Under the pieces are notes generated by a model, which worked only from the letters and a program-made list of their open reading frames with translations, was not told where the DNA came from and did not search any database. The translations under genes and the position numbers were made by a program. A stretch of DNA of 64,000 bases from Ficedula albicollis (lineage: Eukaryota; Chordata; Aves; Passeriformes; Muscicapidae): NCBI RefSeq assembly GCF_000247815.1, contig NC_021674.1:81948935-82012934 (forward strand), read 5' to 3'. Of this stretch, positions 27,775 to 41,630 are shown piece after piece. How positions within the stretch are numbered: position 1 is the first letter of the stretch; each line of letters starts with the position of its first letter.

Positions 27775-29141
27775 TCAGACATCGGAGTTGGAGCTGAGGT
27801 TTGTTAACCTGGGGTCTGCATTGATCTCGTATCTGTAGTGGTAGCCCTCCATGTGATCCCTACAGGCATCTCTGATGTTGTGCATCCACTTTTTGATTCC
27901 TTTTCGGTTCAAGTACAAAACTAGGAGGAATATGGCCCCAATGAGAGCCAAGACTATCCCCAGGAAGACGTATGAAGTCTGTAGCTGGGAAGGCAGGTCT
28001 GTGGGCACGGAGCAGTTCAGGTCCGAGCCATTGATCTTCAGCAGGGCTTTGCCCAGCATCTTGTCAGGGGAGGCACAGGTCAGGGCTTCTTTGCCCTCCA
28101 CCTGGTTGCTCTCCTTGAGCCAGGCCACCAGGTCCTCGATGGCACAGTCACAGACCCAGGTGTTGCGGCCCAGGACGATGTGCCGGAGCGCGGGCAGGCT
28201 GCGGAACTGGGCCAGGGTGCTGTTCCACAGCACGCCCAGGGAGTTGTCGCTGAGGTTGAGGCTCTGCAGCTGGCCCAGCCCCTGGAAAGAGACATTTCGC
28301 AGGCCCACCAGGGAGTTGTTGCTGAGGTCCAGCTGCCGCAGGGCGGGCAGGGCGAGGGAGCCGGCCTCCACGGTCCGCAGGTGGTTGCCGCTGAGGTTGA
28401 GGGAAGCGAGGTCGGGCAGGCGCTGGGCGGGGAAGGCGCCGGCCGGCAGGTCGGTCAGGGGGTTGCCGGTGATGAAGAGGCTGCGCACGTAGGGCGGCAG
28501 GTCGGGGGGCACCGCCGTCAGGTTCCTGTTCACGCACTTCACCGTCTTGGCCGGCTCCGAGCACTCGCACAGGGCCGGGCAGGCGCCGGGCTGCGCCGAG
28601 CCGCAGCCCAGCAGGACGGGCAGCAGCAGCCCCAGTCGGCCAGCTCCAGGCGGCTGAGGTTGCGCAGGGCCCCGGCCTGCAGCAGGGCGGCCAGGCTGAG
28701 CAGGACGCCGTGGTCGCGCAGGGCCCCGCGGAGGGCCAGCTCCTCCAGCGGGCTGCCGCCCTCCCCGAAGGCCTGCGGGCTGAGGGAGACCAGCGCGTTG
28801 CCGCTGAGGTCCAGCTGCCGCAGGGCGGGCAGGGCGAGGGAGCCGGCCTCCACGGTCCGCAGGTGGTTGCCGCTGAGGTTGAGGGAAGCGAGGTCGGGCA
28901 GGCGCTGGGCGGGGAAGGCGCCGGCCGGCAGGTCGGTCAGGGGGTTGCCGGTGATGAAGAGGCTGCGCACGTAGGGCGGCAGGTCGGGGGGCACCGCCGT
29001 CAGGTTCCTGTTCACGCACTTCACCGTCTTGGCCGGCTCCGAGCACTCGCACAGGGCCGGGCAGGCGCCGGGCTGCGCCGAGCCGCAGCCCAGCAGGACG
29101 GGCAGCAGCAGCCCCAGGCAGAGCGCGCCGCGCCCCGGCAT
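27775..29141 (-). CDS. TPBG: Trophoblast glycoprotein (5T4), reading frame broken by an internal duplication
   Basis: TPBG is a type I plasma-membrane leucine-rich-repeat glycoprotein that inhibits Wnt/beta-catenin signalling and affects cell motility. Translation from the ATG at 29141 gives a signal peptide (residues 1 to about 22), an LRR N-cap with C27, C31, C33 and C42, and LRRs up to 'RLELAD' (residue 169, at 28636). There a 482-bp-period duplication shifts the frame. In the frame ending at 27775 the rest follows: 'LRQLDLSNNSLVGL', further LRRs, an LRR C-cap ('VCDC'), the membrane span 'YVFLGIVLALIGAIFLLVLYL', and a cytoplasmic tail ending 'NLSSNSDV', whose last residues match the known PDZ ligand. 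Several N-x-S/T sites are present. The two parts total about 350 residues against 420 in human, so one short LRR segment is missing. The coding region is intronless, as in mammals. Gene identity is near certain. The break is more likely misassembly than true loss, because the domains after it are intact. Confidence 0.96.
28321..29117. repeat. Direct repeat inside TPBG, 315 bp per copy, 482-bp period
   Basis: 28321-28635 and 28803-29117 are identical by eye over 315 bp, separated by 167 bp of unique coding sequence. Each copy encodes the hydrophobic signal segment, LRR N-cap and first LRRs, up to 'LPALRQLDLS'. The period leaves remainder 2 on division by 3, so the two copies are in different frames. 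The inner copy is fused in frame to the C-terminal half of TPBG but lacks the start codon. The outer copy has the start codon but runs out of frame at the junction. Confidence 0.97.
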
Positions 29142-29265
29142 CGCGCCCGGCCCGGCCCCGCACGCAACTTTTCCCTCCGGGCGCCTCCGGCTCCGGGCGG
29201 CCCTTCCTTCGGGGGCAGGCGATTCCCCTCGGGGGCTGGCTCCGCTCCGCTTCCCGCAGCGAGAC

Positions 29266-29267
29266 CT
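29266..29267 (-). other. Candidate 3' splice site of the TPBG coding exon
   Basis: On the minus strand a pyrimidine-rich stretch (CTGTCTCCCTTTCCTCCCTG) ends in CCGCAG followed by GTCTCGC, about 124 nt before the ATG. Human TPBG has a short intron in its 5' UTR before the single coding exon, which fits. The upstream noncoding exon would lie further right, partly under the pure-G run. This is inferred from motif and position only. Confidence 0.4.
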
Positions 29268-29486
29268 GCGGCAGGGAGGAAAGGGAGACAGCAGCGGCGG
29301 GGCGGCGCGGCTGTCGATTCCACCGGAGGAGCACGGAGGAGGGAGGGTCTGACCCGCCGCCGCCCACCGTGTCCCGCGGCTCCCCACCGGCCGTCCCTGC
29401 CCCGGGGCTCTTCCCCTCCGCTCCGCGGCCGCTACAAACTCCCGCTCCCAAAACCCACCGCGGAGCGCAGCGGAGCCGAGCCCGGT

Positions 29487-30458
<972 letters not shown>

Positions 30459-30712
30459 CTGGGCGCCGTTCCCCGTGTTCCCAGCACGGGCGCGCTCCGG
30501 CCGGCGGCAGGATGGGGAATCCCGGTGGGATTCCAGCGCGGGGGTGCCGTGCCGGCTGCTGACGGCCACTGCCCCCGCCCGCCTACCCAGGGATCGCCTT
30601 TCGGGCGAGGAGGGAACAACAGCGGCCACAAAATACACCGAGTGAGCTCCAAAGCTAAAGCAAATTAAAAAAAACCAAAAACAACCAAACCGAAATAACA
30701 CCAAAACTACAC

Positions 30713-30844
30713 TTAAACCCACCAGGAACTTTAGAGGTCTTAAAATAAATAATAATAGTGATTTTTGAGAAAAGAAATTTAAACCCACCGGGAACTTTAG
30801 AGGTCTTAAAATAAATAAAAATAGTGATTTTTGAGAAAAGAAAT
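30713..30844. repeat. Tandem duplication, 66-bp period, two copies
   Basis: Copies at 30713-30778 and 30779-30844 differ by one transition (A/G) and one transversion (T/A). It lies immediately right of the TPBG promoter island. Confidence 0.95.
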
Positions 30845-32142
30845 GGACCTGCAAATCGACAGCTCAAGATTGACGCTTAAACTTTATTATGGTGAGGAAA
30901 AGCCTGTAAGTGCCTGTCTGCGTGTAAAATATTTAGCAGCTTCGGTCGCTGCGGCTGTCCCAGAACCGTCCTGGCAAGGCTGAACATCGCGGGTGTAACA
31001 AAGTCTGGTTTGCTTATGTTATTCCGCGGAGGGGGTATTTGAGGAATTCGTGAATGGTGTGAGTTGCCATGGGGGCTGTGTTTGGCCACTGGTCCCTAGA
31101 AAGTGATTGAGATCATTAAATAACACCTAATTAACACAAAAGATCCACCAGTGTACACAACTAACCAGTTTCAGCAATGTGAAACAGAACGTTTTGAGGC
31201 GATGACTCCTTTGGGCTTTCCTTTTCCTTCTGTTGACTGCCTACACAAGATTTCCTTCTCCCCGTATGTCAGAGGTACACTCCTTCTGCTTTCCTGATAA
31301 ACTATATTCCTTTTTTTGGTAAAGTCAGCAGGAATCTCAGACCTGCCAAAAGCCATAGGGGAAATGAACAGATGAATTCAGTATGAAGTCTTAACAAAAT
31401 CAGCCCCAGAATCTGGACGATAATGAACTAAAACACCAGTTTCTGTAGGACTGTTCTCCTCTCTCTAGCCTGACAGTGGTGTTGCAGTGCAGCAGAATCT
31501 GGGTTTGGGGTGACAGGCAAGGGCTGTCCACCTGATACAGCAGCATGCTTTTTACGTGAAGATTATGGGGAAAAGAAAATATGGAGTGGCTGAAGTAACA
31601 GTGATAAAAATGAGATCTTGGACTCACAAGCAGTTCCAGAACTTTGGGAAGTTTTTGCTTTGATGTTGAGTTAGAAAAACAGTGGGACTACACTGCAGGA
31701 GATTTTGGTTGAGAGGCTGTTGACATGCCTCTTAGTATAGTGCTCAGAAAAAAAGATAGGTAAAGATATTCTGCATTTTATAAGAGAAAGACTTGTTCTC
31801 TTAATCTATGAACATTCTTTGAAAAAAAAAACAAACCTCTGCCCCTGAATTGTCCAACTAGACAACAGCAAAATTCAGTGACCAATAAATAGTTTACAAA
31901 AGGAGATGGCTTTTAAAAATAGGTAACTGAATGTTATCAAAAATAAATCATAGAAAAAATACTAAATCATCGTAACCAGAACCACCTTCTATAAAATGTT
32001 TAGATACAATTTAATTTTGAATTAAACAATGCAATTTAGAGCAATTACGCTGATCTGTTCATTGTGCTGACCATAGTTTTCCTAGCAGTTTGGGCTGTTC
32101 CTGACTGCCTAGATGGGACTGTGCCTCTTGTCCTTCACAGAA

Positions 32143-32245
32143 GGTTAGCTCTTTGGGCAGGGCATATGGTTTCTTTCCGTCTCTGTGGAGTGCTCGCTGA
32201 CAGGTGCTTGAATGTGTTGCAGTAATGCAAATATTAGATAATAAG
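32143..32245 (+). mobile_element. Ancient amniote interspersed-repeat tail (MIR/L2/L3-like)
   Basis: The order 'TTAGCTCTTTGGGCAGGG', a middle T/C-rich part, then 'GGTGCTTGAATG..GCAGTAATGCAAAT' followed by AATAAG resembles the 3' tail shared by old amniote MIR/L2/L3-type elements ('AGCTCTTTGGGGCAGGGAC' and 'GGTGCTACxGTAATACAAAT'). It is degenerate, and the exact family cannot be assigned by eye. Confidence 0.5.
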
Positions 32246-33278
32246 TATTTTCCTATTTTTTAATATTATTCCAGTAGTAAATTGTACCTGCTAAAGCTGC
32301 TTAAGCTTGCAAGAGGAAGAAAACCACTTGTAATCTGATTTATTTTCTTATTTAAATAAAACAACATTTCTTAGACACATTACTCATGAAAAAAATTGTG
32401 CTTTCTCGTGAATTCATCTATACTAAGTGGATTTCCTGGGTGTGTTTTTAATGTAAACTAGGAAAATGAAAAAAACCCCAGCCTTGATGTGGTTTCAGGT
32501 CAGTTTTGACTGTTAATGATTGATTTGTGAATTTTCATTGCACAGCCCATAGAAACTCATCTCAGGGTTTTTTGCATAAAGGTTATGCAAAACTTCTGCC
32601 TGAGTTAAAGTATAGTTAAAAATATACTGTCTTGGCTAAAGGACTCAAACTGGAAGTTAATTTGCCATTAGGAAACTGTTCCTGTGGCTGATATTCCCAG
32701 GGGTTGACTGAGAAGCTCATGTTAAAGGGTGCAGGTATTGAGACAATGCTTCAGTCTGCTGCTCCAGGCTGAGGCTGGATGATGTGCTGGTCATCTGGAA
32801 TCATGAAGGAAACCTCTGACCATCCTTCTCCAGAAGGTTAAAGCTTGCTTCAGGTGACAGTGATGAGATCTGCTTGCTTTTGAAAATCAGTACTCCAGTA
32901 ATTCAGCTTCCACAAAGTAAAAATGGGACACCCACCTAAGGTGCTGCAGAGTCACAGGGACAATCTGTGATAACTCTATTACTTGACCATTTTGGCATTG
33001 CTATTCCCTATTTAAGGCTCCCAGCTTAGAAAAGAATAAAGGATCATTTGTAGATGCTTATGTCACTCCACTGTCCTTAGGAAAATCTGAAAGATTATTT
33101 TAGATATTGAAATTTAAGGCTCTTAATTAAGTTCATTGAGATGGATCCCATCTTAAATAATCTTCTCAATTCCCCCTTGGACACATACTGAACAATTCTG
33201 GATACCCCTTTTGAGTGGCCTGACTCCAGCTGATGTCCAAGAAGTTGGAATAACTTGAGGTAGGACTCTGCAATAGCA

Positions 33279-33418
33279 TCATATTTTTAAAATTATTATT
33301 TATTTTCCTTATCAACAGGGAGATTTTTATTTCTTCTGTGAAATGGTCATATTTTTAAAATTTTTTATTTATTTTCCTTATCCTTAACAGGGAGATTTTT
33401 ATTTCTTCTGTGAAATGT
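33279..33418. repeat. Tandem duplication, about 68-bp period, two copies
   Basis: AT-rich copies at 33279-33346 and 33347-33418. The second copy has extra bases, including a three-base insertion near 33382, so the copies differ mainly by small indels. Confidence 0.93.
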
Positions 33419-35147
33419 TTTTACATTGCCTCAACATTGCATGAAGATACTCAGCACTTCATAGGAAGTGACCTTGGCAGGGTATTTATAATGTGCTAAC
33501 GATAATAAACCAAGTGATCAATTGCACAGAGACCAGAATTCTTTTCTTCTACCCAAAACATCTTCTCACAAAAGTGGAAGAACAAGCTGCAAGTTCTGTC
33601 TGCTTCCTCACATAGAGGAATCCAGCAGGTCCTCCAAGGGACACCTGTTTCCCTTGAGGCTTGGCTTCCTTTGAACAAACATCATCAGAGTCCTTAAGAT
33701 TGTGTCATAAAACTACGTAGGCAACCAAATGTTGCCTCGAATTCTAGTTTGAATTTTATTCAGCATTCACATGTTCACACCCATAAACATTCAGGCTCCA
33801 GTTTTCTTTTTTGGTGCACTTAAATTCATGTGATAGTTTGATTGAAGCTATACAGAACACAATCTTCAAGGAATCTGTGTTTGCATTTTCTTGTATGCTT
33901 TCCATTTTTTATATCGAAAAAATGAAAGTTAATTTAATACAGAGAATGTTGATTTTTAATACTGTGAAAACATATTAAAGTTTGCCAGAGCTAACAGAAA
34001 AAAGATCTTAGCTGAAAGTGACCATTTTTGGGGGTCTTTAAATATATTAATTGAGTGTCTTTCACAATGCTCTGTTCTAACTTCTAGAGACTCCTGCATG
34101 CTTAGCTGGGAACAGAAGGGACCATAGGAGGCAAAGTGCCTCATCTGAAAATTGCTCCCAACACTGAAAACTGCTGAAATTGAGACAGACTCTTTGGCTG
34201 GTCGCCACGTTTCCCAGTTTGTTTTTTTTTTGTTAAAACCTGTTACTCAAATGAGAAGGAATCAATGGTGACTTCCTTCAGCAAAATCAGCTAGCAGAGC
34301 TGGAGTCAGGAATGTACTAAAAAAAAAAGATTTGGGAAGAGGACTTTCTGTATTCCAGATGCTGCTACTGTGTGCTTATCCTTCTGACAATGCTCCAGCT
34401 CAACATGTTTTGACATGTAGAGTATCTGCAACACGAGCCAAGCTGAATAACTGCTTACAATATAACATCACAATATAACTGAGAGTTTAACATGCTTAAA
34501 CAGGTCATGTTAAATTTTCAATCATACTTTTATTCTTTCTTTGCTCAGGAACAATGCATGTCTTACTTTTAAGTTCTCTTTGATGGATTCCTATATGAAT
34601 TTTTAAATGGTGATTTCTTTTTCATTATTCTAATTTTAAGTATGCAGGTTTAGTTCTAAGACATAGGCTATTTTCCAAGTAAATTTTACTTAGGTAAATC
34701 ACTACAGCCAGTAAAACTTTTCCTTCTACAAAATAAGCCTTCTGATTTTAGTCCTTCTGGAAGGGCCAAAATGACCTGTTTTCTGATTACTCTTTATTAC
34801 TCTGATTCACAGTGCAGGGTGGATGAGTAGGCTTCTGCTGAAAAGCTTGTGTATTCGTGTCCTCTTGGGATGTCAATCTAGATGTCTGAAGGCAAACCTG
34901 GGAAATTGGCTGAGCGGATTATTTGTTGGATTAGCATTGCTCTGGGCCATGGTGACCTGTCTTGCTACACACAGTCACTCCCAGCTGATGCTGAACTCAA
35001 AATTCTATTTTTTTGACCAACTGGCAATGTTGTGTTTGTCACAGCGTGTAAGGAAGGCACCATGTTATATTGAGGTGCTGGGTTCCAGGTCACATCTGCT
35101 CGTGCTTTCTTGGGGACTGAAAGGATGGCATATGTTAGGGCAGTCCC

Positions 35148-35235
35148 TGAGCTGTGATGGGGAAAGGAAGGGAGAGCTGAAATACGCTCTTTGAGCTGTG
35201 GTGGGGAAAGGAAGGGAGAGCTGAAATACGCTCTT
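35148..35235. repeat. Tandem duplication, 44-bp period, two copies
   Basis: Copies at 35148-35191 and 35192-35235 differ by one A/G. This is the shortest unit of the series. Confidence 0.94.
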
Positions 35236-36117
35236 TCTTCTTTGTCTCCAAAAAGCAGAAACCCAGATCTGCAGGGAATTTGGGCCAATGTGTTCCTCAC
35301 ACTTCTCTCGACAGTCCCACTCATTCCTCACTCCGCAGGCAGTGCTGTGCCAAGGTTTTGCAGCCTCTTGTGGTGCCAAGGGTGTTTCCTGGTTTGCCCT
35401 TGCTTCCCTGACAAGTAAGGGTGGCTGACTCCAGCACTCAGGGTTGTGGAAGCTCTAAACACAGAGGACTGCAAGTTGGAAGTATTTCCATGGAAAGCCT
35501 TTTTTGTGAAAACATTTTCATCGGTTTAAACTGAAAGTCTTTGTAGGGAAGAGTTGAATTTTACAAAATCCCCATTAAAAAAAAAAACCAAAAAATGAAA
35601 AAAGGCATATAAAAGGCTCAGCAGATTTGAGAACATATGGGGTTTGATTCTCCCCTGTCTTACACATTGTGCCGTTGTTTACAATCTGACAAAGCAGGCT
35701 TAAAATGCAACCTCTCTGCCTGGGTAGGATTCTCCTCCACAATGAATACACAATATTAAAAAGCTTAGTGAATCAGTTCCCTGCTTCTTTTCCTTCATGA
35801 TTTCCTTCATGCCTGCATTTGACCACTGTGACACATGTAGGTTGATACAGTCCTCTTCTACTAAATTCTTCTTGTCTTGCTTTGCCTTCCCATCCTTCTC
35901 CAGCTTTAGCTCAAGACTTTGCATCTTTCTGGGCTACATCTGAAATGTTTTGAAAGGAATGCATTCTTAGAGATTGGAAGAGAGTGGGAGGAACAAGGGA
36001 TACAGTAATTTTTTTGTGGAGGTGGCATATTCTGTCAGCAAAGGAGGAAGATGATACCTTCCTTCCCCTTTTGCATCGCTGACTACACCTGAAATACTGC
36101 ATTCCATTCTGGCATCC

Positions 36118-36224
36118 TATGACTGGAAAAAATGACAAGAAAGAGAGGAAGAGAGGAAGAGAGGAAGAGAGGAATTATGACTGGAAAAAATGACAAGAAA
36201 GAGAGAAAGAGAGAAAGAGAGAAA
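36118..36224. repeat. Tandem duplication, 58-bp period, purine-rich
   Basis: The segment starting TATGACTGGAAAAAATGACA occurs at 36118 and again at 36176, each followed by an AGAGAGGA or AGAGAGAA tract. The second copy runs directly into the AAGG microsatellite. Confidence 0.9.
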
Positions 36225-36435
36225 GAAGGAAGGAAGGAAGGAAGGAAGGAAGGAAGGAAGGAAGGAAGGAAGGAAGGAAGGAAGGAAGGAAGGAAGGAAG
36301 GAAGGAAGGAAGGAAGGAAGGAAGGAAGGAAGGAAGGAAGGAAGGAAGGAAGGAAGGAAGGAAGGAAGGAAGGAAGGAAGGAAGGAAGGAAGGAAGGAAG
36401 GAAGGAAGGAAGGAAGGAAGGAAGGAAGGAAGGAA
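36225..36435. repeat. (AAGG)n microsatellite, about 211 bp
   Basis: A perfect tetranucleotide array of about 52 units with no interruption seen. It produces a spurious Arg-Lys-Glu-Gly frame on the plus strand. Each unit contains a GGAA core, the minimal ETS-family binding core, but nothing here shows it is used. Confidence 0.98.
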
Positions 36436-39400
36436 TTCTGTCCTTAGTACACTGTATTAGTGGAGTTTACTGTTCCTTGTAAAAGAAAGTATTTCAGAAT
36501 TCATAGTAAGTCCCCTGTGCTACAATCAGCTAAATAAACTGGTGAAGACAGGACTCTAATACATGCTTATATTTCTGTCATGTCTGAAAAGAGTCTCAAA
36601 TATCACAATGGCAGCTCGATGTATGTGAATCTGTCTGTACGAAGGGCAACTATTATTTTTTCCTGAGTGCTTCTTGTAACTTTAGGAATCTCATTCCCTT
36701 AGTTGACGGCTGTGAACACTTACAGAATTTGTGCGATTTGTGGCTATTACTTCAGTCCAAGAACCTCTCACTGGAATCCAATTTTTATGGACCTTCGAAG
36801 TTCTCTATCTATCTGTCATTCCAGTATGGTGACAGATGAAAAGGTAAAAGGGAACTAATGTGGTATTAAGTTTTTTTTAAGGAATGCACACTCAATTTTT
36901 TCTTTCTCTGTTTTCGTGATGTCATAGCCAAGAATCACAAGATCCTCTGCAATTATATGTACAACATATAATTATAGTCTGTTCCGGTACTCTTTTTCCA
37001 ATAAAATTACAGTCTGGATCAAAAGACCTCAGCTTTCTTTGGCCAAATTTGCATGCTTAAAATATGCTAGCTTTAATGATTTAGTGCAATAGTGAAGCGT
37101 GATTGCTTCATCACTGGCTAGCCATGGAAAGTTAATGTCCCTGGGCTGAAATATTTTAGTATATTTTATGGGTAATACAATGTATTTTACATTACAAAGT
37201 CTGTTATAATTATCAGCTCAATGTTGTATAAGGTTTGAGGTCTACCTCATTAGGTGTATTATTTCTGAATGTAAACTGTAAAGACCTTCATTTCCAGAAA
37301 AAGAGCCAAACTCTTTCTATGGCATTGGAGCAAAAGTCTGCCTAATCCAGCATATTGTTTCTTATTGTGGCCAGCACATATTGCTGAAGAAAAACATTCA
37401 ATTCTGTTCAAGCATGAACTCTTCAATATTTTTTTCCAAACTCCACTGATCTGTGGCTGAGGAACTTTTGAATCAGAGCTTGAAAATCTTCAGTACTATG
37501 AACATGGCCAATTCTTTTCACTTGAAAGATTTTACAATGAAAAGATTCTCCATTGAAATATGCTTCTGTTTCAACCTGAAGTTAGAAAACAAAATCATGC
37601 ATCCTTAGTATTTTGAAGGTTTTTTTAAAAAGTAATATAGTTACAAGTTTACACCATCTCTTTTCATTTTCTAGCTGTGAAAGACTTCAATCATAGTATG
37701 TCAGAAGAATGGGAAAAAATGGAAGTGAAGCAGTGGTCTTAATAAGTCTGTTTACATTCTGTGGCCAAACAGAGAGAGAGACATCAGAATAAAGGGAAAA
37801 AAGTTCTAAAATGTCTAAATTTGTAGGTATTGAACATAAGGGAAAACAGAAAACATTTTCTTTTTAAAGATCTATTTTTGATCTATCTTTCCATACAATA
37901 CTATTAACAAGTGACAAGAAATAGTATTTGAACATTTTTCTGGGAAAAATTCTATTTTTAACCAAAGGTAGTTATAACTTTCTCTGGCCATCTGAATATA
38001 TTTATTAAAATATTTATTAAGAAAATCAAAATTTCCTGCCTTCAAATTCAATAGATGTTATAATGCTGAACACATTAATTTTAGATTTCCATATATTTGT
38101 GATACACATCAGAACCATTGTGTGTGCTCAATGCTATTGAATAAACTGTTGGCAATGCACCTGCACAATATACAACCTGCAAAGTTCCTCAGAAAAATGT
38201 GTTGGATGGTTTCTTGGTTTCATTAGGGCCTCCCTGTGCCACATTCAGAGCAAAAATGCCCTATAGGGTGTAAAATGGCTTTGTGAAGCCCTTTCCCTTC
38301 TCTGGATGCAGATGGCCACCACAGAAAATGGGGCACGGACATGGAACATTTTGAAGGGAATCCTCGTTTGAGAGTCAACCATATATACCTGTGATTTTTT
38401 CATGGGTATTGAGGGCAGCAGGAACTAAGTGAGACTGCTCTGACTCACATTTGGGACAGAACAGTCACAGCCTATAGCACAGACTAAGACTCTCAATCCC
38501 CATATTCTTTTTTCTACGAGTCATACCCACAAAAGGACAAAAGGAAGAACAAGGGAGAAGAAGTAATTAAAAAACAGCTTCCAGTTGTGTATAAACTCAA
38601 GGCATTATGGACACACAGATAGAGATGTTCCCCTAAGTGGAAGAAATATATTGCTGGAAACACAGAAGAGTGGGGAAAAGATGGCAGCATCACAGCCTGC
38701 AATGGAGGCGATGCCAGATAACATATCAAAGGTGTTCTTGGTAGGGATTTCCTGCTTTATGACATGGAATTAGATCCAGGCTGGCAAGAGTTGTTTCTTT
38801 GATGACTAGGTTAAAATATTCTGAAGTTTGGGACGCTACTACCAAGTATATAAACACGACACTTGAAAATTATTGTGCTGCTGGGGAAAATGGCTGGGAA
38901 GCAGTTGTTAAAATAGTTAAATAATCTTTCAGTCACACCGAAAAAAAAAAGCACTGAAGTTTTCAGTGCTGTATATGCTTTATTGTTTCCCATATAGAGG
39001 TTGCTAATGGTAGTTGTTTACCATAACTGACAATTGATCACACTGGGCATGGAGGTCGTGGCTGCATTTAAACTGGACTAAATGATACTAAGCTATCAGT
39101 GCTTTCTTGAATGGAAATCAGTTTCTTAATAGTAATTTTAATGTGAAAAAGAAAGTTTTTAGTATTTGAAAAAATACAGGGTCATGACTTGATACAGTTA
39201 TATATTCATATACAAATGAATGGGAGCTGCATAATACTTTGGCATTTTTGAGGCTGCAAGTAAAACTTTTTTTTTTTTAATTTTTAATTTACCATTCTAC
39301 AGTGACAGAAAAGTAGTTTTCTCTCTTTTTTATACTTTTAGTATTTTATTTATTCCTTTCAGTCAACATGTTTTTTCTGATATGTTTAGACAAAACTGTT

Positions 39401-41506
39401 AACTCACATACCTCTATAGAACTGCTGCAAACCAGGAAACAGAGTCAGGCAAGGTGGCAGGGGAACCAAAACAGAGCAGGATAAATTAAAATGTTCTTCA
39501 TTGTGTTTTTGACCAAAACTCAAAAAATATTAAGAGGATTGTAATTTATTACTTACATATAGTAGCTGTAGATTTTCTACATGTCACGACAGCTAAATCT
39601 CTAGTCAGCTGGCATTTTGTCCATCATCTAATATAAGTTTGAAAAATGCCTTCACTTTGCAAAACTCATGTTGCCAAGTCACAGTTCAGAGCTGCATGAG
39701 AACAAGGGCAAAGTCAATTGCTGGAAAAATACAAGAGAAAAAAGACTGGCCTCGGACAAGATTTAATTTAATGCTGCTAGGACATCTATTGCTGGCTAGA
39801 TCTGTTTCAAAATCCTGTATTCTTACTCTTCCTTCAGGAAATAGTATTTTAGCATACCTTGAATCCAGTGGAGCCACCCAATGGAAAACTATCTATATAA
39901 TGATGGAACATTGATTATTTATATATTTGCCCTGGATGGTGTGTGGTTGTTTTTAAAAAGTGTTGGCCAGTGTAGAAAAGAAGCCTGTGTAAGTAGAGAG
40001 GGAAAATATATTTGAAAAGCTGTCACAAAAGACTAGGACCAGCATTTTAACCAAGATGTGCATGGGACAGATGATGCTGTAACGTCTTGAAAGCCACAGG
40101 AAATATGACACCCTGCAGATGTTTTAAATTGGAGTAGAAGCTCTGTAGAAATGTTTTAATCTGATTATAAAATTACTTATTTTGCAGGCTTAGAAATAAA
40201 TTGTTCCCCAGTTCAGACAGGACTAAGGTTATACTGTTGTCATTTACACTGGCAATACTAAGTGTGAAGGCTAGAACAATCATTTAATAATCCATCAGCA
40301 TGTGAATTCAGATTCTGTGTTATGATGAATTGTTTCGTTCAGAAAAAAACCCAACATTTTAGCAAATGCTAACCTTGTTGGGGTTCCAGGCATTTCATTC
40401 ATTGTAAGTAACTAAATTCTCAAGTCAGGGCACTTTGTAGGGCCTCTAATTATTTCCTTGTTGCAGAGATATTCTTGTCCTCAGTTCACAGTTGGGGTCT
40501 CCACAAGGTAAATATATACTCTTTGTGGACTCCTGATGAGTAGAACAGCACTAGTAAAAAAATTAAGGTTCTAGATATAATATCAAACTATCTCCCTTGG
40601 GAAAGGAAAAAATACAATTAGCAATTTTTATTATTGACTGAATTTTTCTTCTCAGTCTATAAGGATAAAAAAAGGTTTTCATGCTTATTAAATCTCAAGT
40701 CTTACCTTGCCAAATGTAATCTTAAATAAGGTTTATTAATTTTTCAGGCAATGCCTTTAATAGTGAAACATGAATGGGGAGAATGTATCCCATAATTACT
40801 TTTTGATGGTAGCATCTTCTTGGAAGAAAAAAAAGTGCTGTAATTATTTAATCTAAAAATAAAGTTAATTTGTAGAAAGCAATACTGAGTATGTAAAATG
40901 GTCAAATGTTGAGCTTCAAAATAAAAGAGAGCTAAATTTGTCAAGGCATGTGTTAATTGTATGGAACAGAGGTCTTTAGTTGGATGGGGAAGAGAACTAG
41001 TTTTTCATTCAGTTGATTTAAAAAATAACCTTATGTCAAAGCTTGGACTAGATTTGAAGAAATCATATTTTTTTCCTTTAAATTATATTTGCTAAAGGCT
41101 GGGACTTTTTTAAGCTGTCAAGTGAATTTTGATAGGAGTATTTTTAGTTTGTTAAGCCTACAACTGACTTTCTGTATCTCAGTGGTTGTCTTGTTTACCT
41201 GCAATAATAAAACGTTTCTGGTTCTAGAAATCTAACCTCTCCTATATTTATACTCCCAGGCTCGTTTATATTTTTGGATCAGTACAAAACCACTTTCTCA
41301 TGGATCTATGCTGCCTCTCTCTAAATGAGCATGGGCCCATGTGTATAACTCCATCCTAAGGGGAAGAGAGGAGATTTGTAGGAGGAAGCCTTTGCACGTG
41401 GCTTTCTTAGGCTGTAACCTCAGCCATTACACAGATTCCTTTTTTTTTTTTTTTCCCACTAACCATTTTCTCTCTGGCAGTGACATTTGCTCACCTGAAA
41501 CAGGTC

Positions 41507-41630
41507 AAGATGTGTAATACAGAAATGTTTTTTCGTGTCAATAAGTAATGTTGGACTGTTGCACACATAAGATGTGTAATATGGAAATGTTTTTTCATGT
41601 CAATAAGTAATGTTGGACTGTTGCACACAC
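41507..41630. repeat. Tandem duplication, 62-bp period, two copies
   Basis: Copies at 41507-41568 and 41569-41630 differ at three internal positions (C/T, A/G, G/A), all transitions. The next duplication starts at its end. Confidence 0.95.

Noticed and set aside
27775..29451. 558-codon minus-strand frame taken as the full TPBG protein
   Set aside because: Its first part reads the true N-terminal coding region out of frame (Ala/Pro/Arg-rich). The real start is at 29141 in another frame, and only the part after the inner repeat copy is genuine.
36132..36482. Arg-Lys-Glu-Gly repeat protein
   Set aside because: Translation of the AAGG microsatellite.
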